A stretch of DNA of 64,000 nt from Citrus sinensis (taxonomy: Eukaryota; Streptophyta; Magnoliopsida; Sapindales; Rutaceae), in the NCBI RefSeq assembly GCF_022201045.2, contig NC_068562.1, positions 4,503,501 to 4,567,500 on the forward strand, written 5' to 3'. Below, one piece after another: positions 1 through 12,356 of the stretch. Both the position numbers and the translations under genes were made by a program. Positions within the stretch are counted from its first letter, which is position 1, and each line of letters begins with the position of its first letter. The notes beneath the pieces are model-generated. The model was not told the DNA's origin. It saw only the letters and a program-made list of their open reading frames with translations, and searched no databases.

Positions 1-250
1 CAACTCAAAGAGATTAAATTAAGCAAGGCCAAGTTTTGTTCGTTAGGGAGTCACAATCATCATTTTCAGATCCGGTTGGAGTTGGAAACAAAACCAACCC
101 AGCAAGCAACTTCCCTTGTAGTTCATAGTTATTGAGTTACCAAGCTTGAGCCTTGAGCTGGGATACGATTTTATTGTTTTGATAACTGATATAATTATAT
201 TACTTCTTTTCAAGTTTCAACTTTGAAAAGGAGTTTTAGAAGAAAAACCC
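1..250. other. Upstream region and 5' leader of the GH43 gene
   Basis: This stretch carries no open frame of interest. It runs directly into the spliced leader of the gene that follows, so part of it is probably promoter and part transcribed 5'UTR. The transcription start cannot be placed from sequence alone, and no clear TATA box in a convincing position was seen. Confidence 0.4.
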
Positions 251-1040
251 ATGTCTGGAAATTATGTTCAACTCATGTTTCGCGTGCTGTCAGGTAAGTT
301 TTTTTTTCACTTTGCTCTGTCTTTTGTCTTATTTATTTATTCCTTTTGAACGTTTTAAGTATGGGTGTTTTGATTTTTTATTTTTTTTCTGCTTTGAGGG
401 TTTAAGCTGTGTAAGTGGATCTGCTATGCGAGATTGAGCAATTGGTACTATTGTTAATTGAAGTTGGTATTGAGACGGATATGATTGTTTGATGATTGAT
501 TATCGATAGCTGGTTTTTCTCATGTTGAAGTGATAAAAATAATAATAATAAATAATAAAATGCCCCGCTTTTCTTTATTTATAGATAAACGTGTAAAACT
601 AACTTCATTGTCCAATATTTAGGAAGTTTTTGTGGTAACAGACACTGGATTTATTGTTTTTATATTGATCTTTTTTTTTTTCCCCACTGGCTTTAATGTT
701 TATGAGTAAGCATGAAGCTGGGATTGAATTTAATTCTCTTCCCATTTTGAATTTTTGGCAATTTTTTAACTAAATCATGAAGTTAATAACCCGGTATATT
801 TCATTTTATCCACCAATGATCCTGTATGGCAATCATGAAAGAGCGCAATTTGAGAAATTTAGGGGATTTTTTACAATCAAATCAGTTATATGAAATTCTT
901 TATCATGATATTGCTCAAAGTTTCTGAAAATGATAGCTTTTTGACCAAATAGAGATTAGCATGGTTGTGACTTATGTTTGGTCGGGTTTATTATCTCCGT
1001 AGGTTGCATTTTCTTAATTGCAGCATTATCTTGGGGATAA
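251..1040 (+). promoter_or_regulatory. Spliced 5' leader with an intron-split upstream ORF
   Basis: A strong donor (CAG then GTAAGT) lies at 293/294 and an acceptor (TTGCAG) ends at 1023, giving a likely 5'UTR intron of 294-1023. An ATG at 251 opens a frame of 14 codons plus one base before the donor. After splicing, it continues for four more codons and stops at TAA 1038-1040. This gives an 18-residue uORF ending 14 nt before the main ATG at 1055. The longer frame that starts inside the intron at 974 is excluded by this splice. Splice sites and frame are seen; translation of the uORF is inference. Confidence 0.55.
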
Positions 1041-1054
1041 AAAGGAAGAGAAAA

Positions 1055-3901
1055 ATGAGGATGAGGAACAAATACAAAAAACCAACCACTTTCCCTTGCA
1101 ATGCAGGGAGCAAATGTTCAGTGTCTATCATATTGTGGATCTTGGCGGGATTTCTTCTTCTGCTTCACTTCTTCTCCCTTGTTAGTCATAAAGATGGGAC
1201 AAGCGGAGAAATCGAATTGCACATCAGTCATAACCCATCATTCCGTGAACTAGTAGAGGTAGAAGAGGAGAATATTCAGATTCCCCCACCTAGGGGAAAA
1301 CGATCACCACGTGCTGCTAAACGAAGACCTAAGCGGACAACCACACTGATTGATGAATTTCTTGATGAGAATTCACAACTTCGGCATGTCTTCTTCCCTG
1401 ATATGAAAACTGCTATAGATCCAATGAAGGATAATGGGAACGATAGCTTCTATTACTACCCCGGCAGGATTTGGTTGGATACCGAGGGAGCGCCCATTCA
1501 AGCTCACGGAGGAGGTATATTATATGATGAGAGGTCGCGCACATATTTTTGGTATGGAGAGTACAAAGATGGACCCACCTACCATGCTCACAAGAAGGCA
1601 GCAGCACGAGTTAGTTTTCTTCTTAAATTGATTGTCATATTTGAATAAAGCATGTTGCTAATTACTAGGATCACCTTCCTATGGAGACACTTCACATTGC
1701 TTATGTCTCTCACCACGTTTCTTGCTTTTATCGTTCACTAGGTTCTTATTGCATGCATTTGGAAAAAGAGCTTATGCAAATTTATAGAACTAGCGTGTGT
1801 GTGTGTTTGTGTGTGTCTATATATTTTTTATTTTTTATTATTATTATTTTCAGAAATTTCATATGATTGGTATCTCATCTAGGATTTTATTTGCCTTTAG
1901 ATATGTCTGGTTTCTCATATTGGGATTTTCTTCTTTTGTGGATCTTAGGTGTTGAGGACAGGGGTTTTTAGTTACTTACTGGGTTAAAAAAGGGGGCCAT
2001 CATTTTAATGAAATCAGTTTTATTTCGTAGGACAAGATATTGGTATTGCATATAGTATTGAGGCATCTGCAATACTGGTGTTTTAGGCATTTTCTAGCTT
2101 CCATGTTGGAAATTCCTGTAGGGTGCAGTTGCTATATACTTCTCTGGAACTTTATTCTGGAAGAGCTATTTGTCCTCTTTGTGCTTGTCTCACTTTTTCT
2201 TAATATTTAATAGATAACTTAGAGAGAGAGACAGATTACTTGGGATTTGGTCCTATTATTGAGTTGTGGCTTTCTTTTTCAGAAATAAGTAATAATGAAA
2301 TATTCTTTGGAATAATACTTCCAGCAAATTAGTAAGTTTCATCAAATGCCATTGCTGGATGTTAATACTCTCAACGTACATGAGATTTCAGCTTAATAAT
2401 TTCTTTGTTATGAGAATAGTTCCACTTATGTACATGGTCGGAGTATTTTCTTTTTCTCATGAATCACTCATCTCTGATGTGGTGCAAATTTTCAAATTGT
2501 TGACTTTCTTTTGTGCTCAGATGTGAGGCCAACAGCTGCACTACACCATGAGCGTTGATACGTAGGAGTTAGAGGTGTAGAGATTGAGGATGCGTGAATG
2601 CCTCAGTAAAACTGTAAATTAAAGCATGAGATTTAGCACCCGATAGTATACCCCTGTACATTTTCTTAACGACATTTCCTATCTATTTTGTTGAACATGC
2701 TTTCACCCATGACACAGACCCTCTTCTTGCTGCTATAGTTGTCTTTAACATTATGTTTAGCTCAATTAAAAGTGGTATCAGGTGTGAGACTTCACATAGA
2801 AATTCATGAAGATACAGAATTAAGAATATAGACCATTTTGATCCTATTCTGCTACTAAGAATCTGTTATGTCATTTTGTCGTGTCATGCCTTCACATGCA
2901 CTGGTGACTTAGCTATATTGCCTTACCATTTCATGTCATCATAGTCCCTGATTTCAGTATCTATAGGACGGATAGTTCACTTTTCACTGTTTACTTCAAA
3001 TCTAGCTTGCTATTTCCAAGAATTTTTTCATTGAATTGTTGAATCCTTAATCCAGGTTGACATCATAGGAGTTGGTTGCTATTCCTCTAAGGACATGTGG
3101 ACGTGGAAAAATGAGGGCATTGTGTTGGCAGCAGAAGAGACGAATGAGACACATGATCTCTACAAATTAAACGTGCTTGAGCGGCCTAAAGTTATTTACA
3201 ATGACAGAACTGGAAAGTATGTAATGTGGATGCATATTGATGATTGCAACTACACTAAAGCTGCTGTTGGTGTCGCCATTAGCGATTACCCAACTGGTCC
3301 ATTTGATTATCTTTATAGCAAGCGGCCTCATGGATTTGACAGCAGAGACATGACGATCTTCAAAGACGATGATGGTGTGGCATATCTTGTCTATTCTTCT
3401 GAGGACAATAGTGAACTTCACATTGGACCGTTAACCTCGGATTATCTGGATGTCTCAAATGTTGTGAGACGGATTCTTGTGGGACAACACCGGGAAGCCC
3501 CGGCTCTATTTAAGCACCTGGGCACATACTACATGGTCACCTCTGGTTGCACTGGATGGGCGCCAAACGAAGCACTGGTGCATGCAGCCGAGTCAATCAT
3601 GGGGCCATGGGAGGCTATGGGAAACCCATGCATTGGTGGGAACAAAGTGTTTCGGCTTACAACATTTTTTGCACAAAGCACGTATGTGATTCCTTTGGCA
3701 GGGCTTCCAGGTTTGTATATTTTCATGGCAGATCGGTGGAATCCTGCTGACTTGAGGGAATCGAGATACATATGGTTACCGTTGATAGTTAGAGGGCCAG
3801 CTGATCGGCCACTTGAGTATAATTTTGGGTTCCCTTTATGGTCAAGAGTATCAATTTACTGGCATAAAAAGTGGAGACTTCCTTCCAGATGGAGCGGTTA
3901 A
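1055..3901 (+). CDS. Glycosyl hydrolase family 43-like protein, type II membrane anchored
   Basis: There are two coding exons, 1055-1609 and 3056-3901, with a 1446-nt intron (donor GTTAGT, acceptor ATCCAG). They encode 466 aa. Residues about 24-43 form one hydrophobic segment after a basic N-terminus, which suggests a signal anchor and a Golgi or secretory location. A low-complexity stem with RGKRSP and KRRPKR follows. The rest is a five-bladed beta-propeller-type GH43 domain from about residue 125. Recognisable blocks are GGGILYDE, TYFWYGEYKDG, DSRDMTIFKDDDG and EAPALFKHLGTYYMVTSG. GH43 enzymes act on arabinose- or xylose-containing cell-wall glycans; for this plant clade the substrate is not established, so activity is inferred. 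The start at 1055 was chosen because the upstream in-frame ATG (974) lies in the leader intron. Arabidopsis homologues I recall are At3g49880 and At5g67540. Confidence 0.9.
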
Positions 3902-4989
3902 TATGATTTTACGTCCTTTTTCTAAATGATTTTAGTGTATCATATTCATATATCGAGGCTCTTGATTATTCTCTCACTGGTCCTATTTGTTGCGTTTCCA
4001 TTTCAAAAGCTTTTGGCGTTTGGCTCACACGGCAACAATACCGAGTTCAATGTTCAGTCTTTGAGCACGGCCAGTGAACCTATACATTGTTTGTTTATGT
4101 GATGGATGTTAATACTAGTTTTGAGGAGGATGGAGTGTTTATGGAGTAGATAATGAAAAGAAATCTCATTTCTGGAGAAGTTTTAGCAAATAATGTAACT
4201 ATTACTTTCAATAGTTTTTATGTGAGATCTTTCAAGCTAGAAAATAGATTCACTACATTTGTAATTTGAATTTTCAAAATCTACGCGTATAATTATAGTT
4301 ATATAATATGCATATGCCATAACAAAAGTTATCTATGACTGTTTTACCGTGCTGTGTTATTTTGTATTGGTGAATTTATATTGGTGATGCATTAGTTAAA
4401 ATACAAATTATGTATCCCAGTTGTGTAAAGGCTTGTTTTTTAAACGTCTAAAGTTTAGAATTTTATTAATTTCACACTTTTTAAAAAACATACTCTTTTT
4501 TTTTGGTAACTTATGTGTTAGATATTTACATTTGAGTAAAAAATGTACACTTTTGTGTTTTTTTTTTAAAATCAAAATAGAAAAAGATCTGAATAAAAAA
4601 TAAATATCGTATTTCTAAAATATTACTACTAAAAATGCTTATTTCCTAAACTATAAAGTTAGTGCTCTTTTTTTTTTTTTAATTCTGAAATATAAAGATA
4701 TATGTGACAAACAAATCATGTTTGAGTTTTTTTATTTATAAAAATAAATGAGTGGTCTGATATTTTTTTAAAAAAAATGTAATCTAAACATTTATATTCA
4801 AACTCATTCAAATTTGAGGGAAAAAAAACCAAAAATAAAAACAGAGATTACGTGGGTATTCACTTCTCTTTTTACTATTTTCCCACAGTTGGGTTTTGCC
4901 GATTGTTTAAGATGGGCGAGATCAAGCACTGCTCAATTGGGCCAAGATGTAGCGAGGCCCAGAAAGAGGGCCTAAGGCCTGTGTGTAGT

Positions 4990-5034
<45 letters not shown>

Positions 5035-6815
5035 AAAGAAAGAAGCCTAACTAAGCCAAAGAAGGAGCAATGGGCCAATCCTGACCCGTTCTTTATCTGA
5101 AGAAAAAAGGACGAAAAAGAAATTGTCCAGATGACAAGAAAAAATAATTCAATAAATGAAAGCCATATTAAAAAGCTTAAAAAAGGAGCGGCCATGAAAA
5201 GAAGTTTGGCATGTTAACGTGGAGGGGGCAAGTCTTATCAAAAGATTAAGGTGTGAAGTGTGAACCCTAAAAAGCAGTTCCCACTTCGATTTTCTTTTCT
5301 TTTTTCTGTGGGCCAAAAAGTACCCACCGCTTAACCTCATTAGGGTATGCTTGAGACATTTCAAATGACCATAAAAATTAAAAAGTGCTCCATGCTTTGA
5401 TATATTTTGTGTGCAACGCGAGTTTGAAGTGCGCTGGTACAAAATTATATATATCAGTTGCTAAGAATTCAGTGAATATTGTGCAAGTGAATTTCAGCTT
5501 TAAATCTACGTCATTAGACGAAATATGAGGAAGAGCTACGAAATTTATTGTCAAAATTTTAAGTCACAAGTTAATGTTTAGTTGAAAGTTTCCAACCCTT
5601 TATAATTTTTAGTTAATTAAAAGACACACAATTTAAGATAGAAAAGAAAGAATTGAAGTGTTTGCTTACCATTTTCAAATAAAAAATTGCAGTTCAAATG
5701 GCTTTACAGCTTTTAGGCGAAAGATGTTTCCACAAAAAGCATGCAGCTCCAAACTCAACCAACATCACCACAGTGGAAGAAATAGGAGGAGTTTATTTTA
5801 GGGGGCATCAATGATAGGGGCTGTGTGGGCCATCGATAGATTATAAGCTTAAAAGCACGAAAGAAGAGAAAGTGCAAGCATACACATCAATACAGCATGC
5901 TGCCCACTACAACACTTGTACCACTAATGGCTAAACACGTTTTCACAAAGATTCCCCCAAACGCAACCCACTTCCGAGCAGCCGTCCTAAGATTCTAAGT
6001 CTCCCCCACAACTAGAAAACGACCCTCTCGTAGTTTATTTAGTTTGGTTGGACCTATCGATTATTGGAATTCAAATTCACCCTCCTTTCAATTAGCTCTA
6101 AATAATTAATTAATTAATTAAAAAAAAAAAAAAAACCATCGACCTGATATCACCTTAATTTGTTACACCAAATATACACCAACTAACCCATTTTAGTTTT
6201 GGACCTACTTATATTAAAAGTTCACAAAAAAACAAGAGAACAATTTTATTTGAAGCTAATGCCGAGTCACCAACCATACATCTAAATAGCTTAGAAATTA
6301 ATAACTCTATTTGGTTTTGAGTATATCTTGAAGTTCAGTAGTGCTTTTTTGTCTCTATTGTGGGATAAGCGTGGAGACAATTGAGTGAGCCATTGCTTGG
6401 TCAAATATTGAATGTCTTATAATAGCTATTGAGTTGATTAGTTGAAGAAATTAATTTATAAAGAAAAGAAAAGGAAAGAAAAATATCTCCTCTCAGTTGG
6501 TAATGACCAACGACCTAGCCTATTCATTATTCAATGGAAGGTTAAAGACGTGGATTGAGCATATATATTAACCAATTTTTCTTGAAAGAAATGAAAATTT
6601 AAAATTAATCACAAAATGGTAACAAGGGGCCGAGTTAATGAAAACCAATTTAATTACTTGCATTAGCCCTATTGAAATCAAGCAAATCCTTCCTTAATTG
6701 CAAATTCCTCTATCATCAATTTGTTCCTGATCTCCTAGTAATTAAATTAACACACCCAATTACAATCCGCAGTCCTCAAATCCTCATTCCATGCATGCAC
6801 GTGCGAAATAATCAA
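3902..6815. other. Intergenic, AT-rich, no gene seen
   Basis: The interval holds the 3' ends of the converging GH43 gene and SHR gene plus AT-rich spacer. It contains a TA microsatellite (4994-5031), an ATTA repeat followed by an A run (6105-6135) and several T or A homopolymers. The open frames here are short, low in complexity and match no family I know. Confidence 0.6.
4994..5031. repeat. (TA)n microsatellite
   Basis: There are about 19 uninterrupted TA units, in the spacer between the GH43 and SHR genes. The length is likely to vary between individuals. Confidence 0.95.
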
Positions 6816-8288
6816 TCACGGCCTCCATGCACTCGCCCAAACGACCGTGTGATCTTTCCAGGACAAGAAAATTCCAGCGTCGGGACACTGTGCCATTGAC
6901 CAGCCTTCCTTGTACCTCCTTAACAAGGCGCGTACATCATCACACACCTCATCACTGAACATAAATGGGCTAAACCCCGCCCCATGCAACCGTCCGCACC
7001 AGCGCGTGGCCGTCTCCCTCCTCTCCGTTGACTCGGACGGTTGGCAGGCCACCAGGTCAACGATCGCCCGTCCCGCTGCCCTCTCCAGCATCAATCTTTC
7101 ATTGCTTGTTTTTGTGAAACTGTCATCCAATGACTCAAAATAAACCCTAAACCACCTTAAACATTCTTGAAAACCCTTAACGAATTCAACCCCATCAATC
7201 CCCACATCGAGATCAACTTCTTCTTCAACAACAGTTATTATCCTCGGTTGCAAGCTTCTCAAATTCGATATCAGAACGTCCCTGCGATCATCAACTGCTG
7301 CGATCGTATGTAAAGCACCGATACAGTTTATAGCTAGCGCTTCATCGCTTCTGACATCGAGTTCGGTTAAATTGAGGTCACAGAAGTCACCAACATGGTG
7401 AATGACATTGAATTCAAAAGGGACCCCCATTAGCCTAGCAAATTTTTCCATCCTGTTACCTATTTCTTTCATCACTTTTTGCACCGCGGCTAAGCCTCCA
7501 GCTCCGGAGCCACCGACAGGTTTGCTAGTTACTACAGTGGTGAGCCTCAGATGTGGGGTGTCGTCAGTGCGGGTGGCGAGGGCTTCAAGCAAAGTAGGCC
7601 ATTGTGTGCAATACGTGTTGCTGATGTCAACAATATGTAACTTGCTTTCCCCTTCAAAAGCTTCCATAATTGCACCATTACAAGCAACGTGACCAAAAGT
7701 TGTCCAAGGGCTCACCTCTTGGAACTTCAACACCATCTTTCTCGTGGACTCAAAAGAGCAAGTCTTATCCGAGGCAGATGATAAAGTCCGGTAACACCGC
7801 TCGCCCGAATCGGTCATGCGACCGAACAAGGCTTGGAGAAAGTAAGAAGACAGCTTCTGGTCGGTGTCGCCGTAAGGCGAGCTGAGCTCATTGAGCATCC
7901 ACATCAACTGCTGAACGCGGGCGCTGTTTTTATCAGCACTAGCGCGTGCAGTTTCGATGAGTAAGTCGGTAGCCCAGTTGGCTGAGAATTCGAAAGAGAA
8001 GTCAAGAGTGGGGTCAAAATTGGGTTGATGTGGGGGAGTGCTGCTAGTGGTGGTGGTGGTGGCGGTGGTGGTGGGAGTGGAGTGGTGGGGTTGGTGATAA
8101 GGGTAGTAGTGTTGTTTGGAAGAAGACGAGGAGAAGTCTTCTTCATCCATGAAAAAGTTGAAGCATTCTTCTTCCTCGGCTGTCTGGTAGTGATTGTTTT
8201 GTTTTGAAGATCTAGAGCTGCTTGATGTTCTGCTTGAGTTGAAAGATTGATCGGGTTGGAGATTCACTAGTCTAAACAAAGTATCCAT
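6816..8288 (-). CDS. SHR: SHORT-ROOT-type GRAS transcription regulator
   Basis: This is a single-exon gene of 490 aa. The N-terminal ~100 residues are low complexity (Ser, His and Thr/Pro runs), and the start [14 protein letters not shown] is that of the SHR subfamily. The GRAS domain follows in order: leucine-rich region I ([20 protein letters not shown], about residue 110), the VHIID-equivalent block with the SHR-style LHIVDIS...[14 protein letters not shown], leucine-rich region II ([12 protein letters not shown]), a PFYRE-like region with [12 protein letters not shown], and the terminal SAW block ending WASAW. In Arabidopsis, SHR is made in the stele, moves to the adjacent layer and acts with SCARECROW to specify endodermis. 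That role is known for the family and inferred here. The length is somewhat below Arabidopsis SHR because the N-terminal low-complexity region is shorter. No frameshift is seen. Confidence 0.95.
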   Translation of the reverse strand: MDTLFRLVNLQPDQSFNSSRTSSSSRSSKQNNHYQTAEEEECFNFFMDEEDFSSSSSKQHYYPYHQPHHSTPTTTATTTTTSSTPPHQPNFDPTLDFSFEFSANWATDLLIETARASADKNSARVQQLMWMLNELSSPYGDTDQKLSSYFLQALFGRMTDSGERCYRTLSSASDKTCSFESTRKMVLKFQEVSPWTTFGHVACNGAIMEAFEGESKLHIVDISNTYCTQWPTLLEALATRTDDTPHLRLTTVVTSKPVGGSGAGGLAAVQKVMKEIGNRMEKFARLMGVPFEFNVIHHVGDFCDLNLTELDVRSDEALAINCIGALHTIAAVDDRRDVLISNLRSLQPRIITVVEEEVDLDVGIDGVEFVKGFQECLRWFRVYFESLDDSFTKTSNERLMLERAAGRAIVDLVACQPSESTERRETATRWCGRLHGAGFSPFMFSDEVCDDVRALLRRYKEGWSMAQCPDAGIFLSWKDHTVVWASAWRP

Positions 8289-11200
8289 TTAACTTGAAGA
8301 GACCCCGCATCAATGAAGCTTATTTTGGATATACTGGAGTTTGCATGTTGGGTTTGTTTTGTGGAAGGGAGTTTTGAGTTTTTAACAGTGGGAATTGGGA
8401 CAGAGAAATGATTAAAGGAGGATCCTAAAAATTGGATTTTATTAAGCATTGGCACTGATAATAATAATAATAATAATAATAACAATAATATATTAACACG
8501 GGGGAGATTGAGCTATGGGGACCTACAATAAGTCTAGTAAAAATGAGTTTTCTTTTTTGTGTAATCGATGAGTAATGCAGTGAGGTTGCGTTTCTCCTTC
8601 TTTTCTAGTGCTCTGCTTTTTGGGGTTCCTCCTTTTTTTTTTTTTTTTTATAATTATCTTAAAGAAGATTACATTGGGGGTGTAATTGATTCTTATATAG
8701 GTTTCTCGGTTGAATTAGAAGGTCTCATATTGAACTAACCCTCGGTTTAGAAATAGAATTCTTCCTAACAAAAGATGAAAGAGAGAGTGAAATAATATTA
8801 ATAAGATTGGGAGATGATATAAAGTGAATGGATGGATTAGCTTTTTATATTTTTATATATTTTGAAAAAAAAAAGGAATAGTGGGTTGGCTTTTGAATGT
8901 TATAAAGAGGAGTAAGAAAGTGAATGTTATAATAATAATGGGTTGTAGTGGGAGCAGGCGTGCCAAATGGGTTTTTGGATGAAGAGAGAGACAGCAAAGA
9001 GTAGTAAAGCTGCCGGCCTGCATCATCATATCATCAAACCCACCACCACCCATCACCCCCAACACAACTCATTCACCATTCCTTGCCTCCTAATCCCTTT
9101 CCAAACTCTGCACATAACTTTTTCCTTTTCTATATATACTAGTTATTTACTCTAACCCCTGTTACCCCATACATGAATTTGTCACATATATAATAATGCT
9201 CTTTTCTAATACCAAAATGTACCTTTCCCTAAGTTCTAGGGCATGCTCTTCAACTTTTTTTTTTCTTTTTTCCATTTTCCCCCTCATCCCATTTTCATAT
9301 GATACGATATGGTTATTTATGAACGCACTGTCACTAATATATACTCCATGCGCTCGACCGAAAGAAACTAGACCATTTCTCTAGATGCTTCAGGTTTATA
9401 AATATAGCTTTCTTCCATGCCTCACCACCCACTTGACTACATGACTCTTTTAACTTATCTTCCTGGTTAACTTGGTTCATTATGATTGCACCACCAGCCC
9501 ACTATAAGGTTTCGTTGTCTCTATTCTCTTGTCATTCAGCTCAATCTTAATTCTTTCTATGCACAAAATCCATATTTGATTTGTCCTATTATGTATAGGC
9601 CTACTACTTATTCACTGTCGTATTGAGTCAGCCTAAGCCTATCCCTCTTGTAAGATTTTAAATCAACGGTCAAGATTTGATATCGCTTGGGTTGAATATG
9701 ATTCTCTAGCTATAGCTTCTAGTGATCAATTTTCCATTTATTCCTCCTTCATTTGTCGAGTTTGGTAACATAATTCGTTCGCAGTTTCCGGATATCGTCA
9801 TCGGGTTTCTCCATCAATCATTAGGAGAATTCCATGTTTGGACTCCTTGTCCCTTTGTTGTTGAGAATTGATTTAAGGTAGTTTTTTTCTCGGAAACTAA
9901 CATCACACGACATTGCAGGTACAGAAGAGTAGGGAATCATATGTGCAATCTTGCAATTCAAAACTTGTTGTGAATGAAAGGTCAATTTGAGTCACTCAGT
10001 TCCCAAAGAAATTTTCTCAAGAAATATATTCCTTTGAATGGTTCCAATTCCTCTGGAAATTAACAACTATATTATTTGGTCATTCCATTCTAGTTCTTTA
10101 ATTATTAAATATCACCTCCTCTCTTCATGCTGTTAATTAGTTGAATTTCATAATTATTAAAATACTAAAACACGATAAGACATAGACATTCTAAGGCTTA
10201 AATTAAGGAACGATCAATGGTTGTTGCCGCGTGGGTCCTTTCTTGGCTTCATTCCCTTTCAAGATTATTGCATCAAACGTCTGCGTCAGATGAAATGTCA
10301 TTGCCTTAACCATAATATAATATTTGGAAACGGCTTACAAAAAAAATATGCGTTTACGACTGGTTCGGTGGGTTAATATTTTCATCTATGATCTATCATA
10401 ATATATAGACTTGATAAATTATTACAAAATCATTATCGATTGATAAGAGAAACAACAGCTTCATATCACTTTAAAAATGGTAATTGTGGGGTTTACTTAA
10501 ACCAGACAAAATGTTCATATTCATCATCAGAACAACATACTTTCTTCAAGGTTTCTTCGTCTCTTTTTTCTTTAAATAATATATTTCCCCCCTTTCTCTT
10601 CACGTCTTCTTGATACCACACCTGCGGAATGAAAATAACGTTTGCAGTGGACCATAAATAGATCGAGCGGAAGATTTAAAAAAAAAAAAAAAACCCTGAT
10701 CATGAATGATGCCATAATGCCGATGGACAAAAGGCCCCTACCTCTACGTGTATACGAACTTTTCTTTGCGACCAACCTTTTTTCTTTTATCAGATTAATT
10801 ATACTTTTTCTCCATTAATGACGCTGTAAGAGGCCCTACATGTAAGATTAATTAGAGTAGTTTACCTAACTGTTCTATAATTAATTAATTAATTAATTAA
10901 TTATCACCAGAAATGAGTTTTGTCTTCTCAGCTTTCGACATGACATCTAGAACTAATTAAACTCAGTTCATAAGTTGCATATGGTGTTGGGAAAATTTTT
11001 GGTTGAAAATATTTATATTTGTTTACTTACAATACAAATGATTGGCTTTTGGTTGAAACACAAACATGAATGTTTGCACACAAAAATATAATCAAGACTT
11101 TGTGATAAACGTGAGTCACATGATTCTTGAATACTACTGGCACTAGCCCACCCGGTTGATCCTTAAATCTTTAAACTCTAAAAGCCATTCCATTCGAGAA

Positions 11201-12356
11201 CCTTTTTCTTCGTTGTCAAAATCAGATGTTTTCATGCAAAGTGGTCCACATGCTCCATTTAAAGCTATGTTGCATGATGCTCTTGGCAGCCATATATAGT
11301 TTTTGGGAGCGATTATATTCCTTTTTTCATGGATGCTTCCAAAGAGCGTCAGCATGGCGCAGCTTGTGCGTCACCAAAAATATATACACACTCAGTCACT
11401 CCGCTCCGGTGAATGCCAAACTGGCCTGTTTTTATGTTTACGCTCCTGCAACTTGATTGTGTCATCTTCTGCTCCTTTTTTTATGCACGCAGAACAGGGA
11501 ACAAGAAAGTTGGTGGACAACTGGATAAGTGGATATGGTCATATTGCCCCTCAGAAAAAACACAATAAGAATCAAGAATTCTCTGCCTGTACTGCTGGAA
11601 GAAGTTCATAATCAATCACATCTTATACTTGTCTTACCAAGCAAACCAAGATGCTCTTCAGAATTGTAAATCTTCTCCAATAAAAGTAAAAAGAGAGAAT
11701 TGGTGGTTAGCATATAAAGCTATACTAGCACTTGGATCTTAATTATACACTATTTTTTAATTGACGCTCGACTCTAGAGCTAACTCATTTCACCAGAGGA
11801 TGAATGAAATGTACACCTGAAAATTGGAAGGGAAAAAAAAAAAAAGGAGCACACATTGAAGTAAGAGAACCCTGAGCCTAGGTCTCTGAATAAAGAAACT
11901 GATAGGACAGACATTATCAATTATATAACCAGCTGGAAGCCAGAAGCCTAAAGTACAAACCACTGTTCTTAAAGAAAGTGGTCAAAACCGTTCAGTTAGT
12001 ACATCCTGTAAACTGCAGGTAAAAGGAGAGAATAGCTAGAAGCCTACCAAGTCCAGAAAACAAGAGAAACTGATTAGGAAGCAGTAATTAGTACTTGAGG
12101 AAGAGGAGAAAAGAGAGACTCTTTTTCAAAAAAATCTACATTTATTAGAATTCAGAAAAACTTGAAACAAACTCTGACCATGCATCCCGTAATCATTGTA
12201 CATACTACTATGAATACACATGCAGCTGTATTTTTATGTTTCCTTTCTTGGTCTATTCTTCTCACTGAAAAGAATACAATTACAATGATGGCACCTACCA
12301 GCTCAAAAGCATTTTTCATCACTGTCCACAAATTATGGTAAAAGATTTGGGAATTT
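8289..12356. other. Long upstream region of SHR and spacer to CYP65 3' end
   Basis: No gene was recognised in about 4 kb. Immediately upstream of the SHR start lies an AAT microsatellite (8458-8490), probably in the leader. There is a T run at 8631-8650 and an ATTA repeat at 10881-10903. A long non-coding region upstream of a developmental regulator is expected to hold cis-elements, but I cannot name any with support. Frames of 60-100 codons at 11.2-11.6 kb look random. Confidence 0.5.
8458..8490. repeat. (AAT)n microsatellite upstream of SHR
   Basis: There are about 11 imperfect ATA/AAT units, roughly 170 bp before the SHR start codon, so probably in its 5'UTR or core promoter. Confidence 0.9.

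Noticed and set aside
974-1054. Longer N-terminus for the GH43 protein from an ATG at 974
   Set aside because: The segment lies before an acceptor (TTGCAG ending 1023) that pairs with a strong donor at 294, so it is intronic. The family N-terminus starts at 1055.
4875-5195. 106-codon frame on the minus strand
   Set aside because: It runs through the TA microsatellite, giving a Tyr-Ile run, and matches no family.
7904-8146. Pro/Thr-rich frame on the minus strand
   Set aside because: It is a frame-shifted shadow of the low-complexity N-terminus of the SHR gene.
11143-11611. Several frames of 70-102 codons upstream of the CYP65 3' end
   Set aside because: Frames on both strands overlap, none has splice support or a recognisable motif, and composition is like the surrounding spacer.
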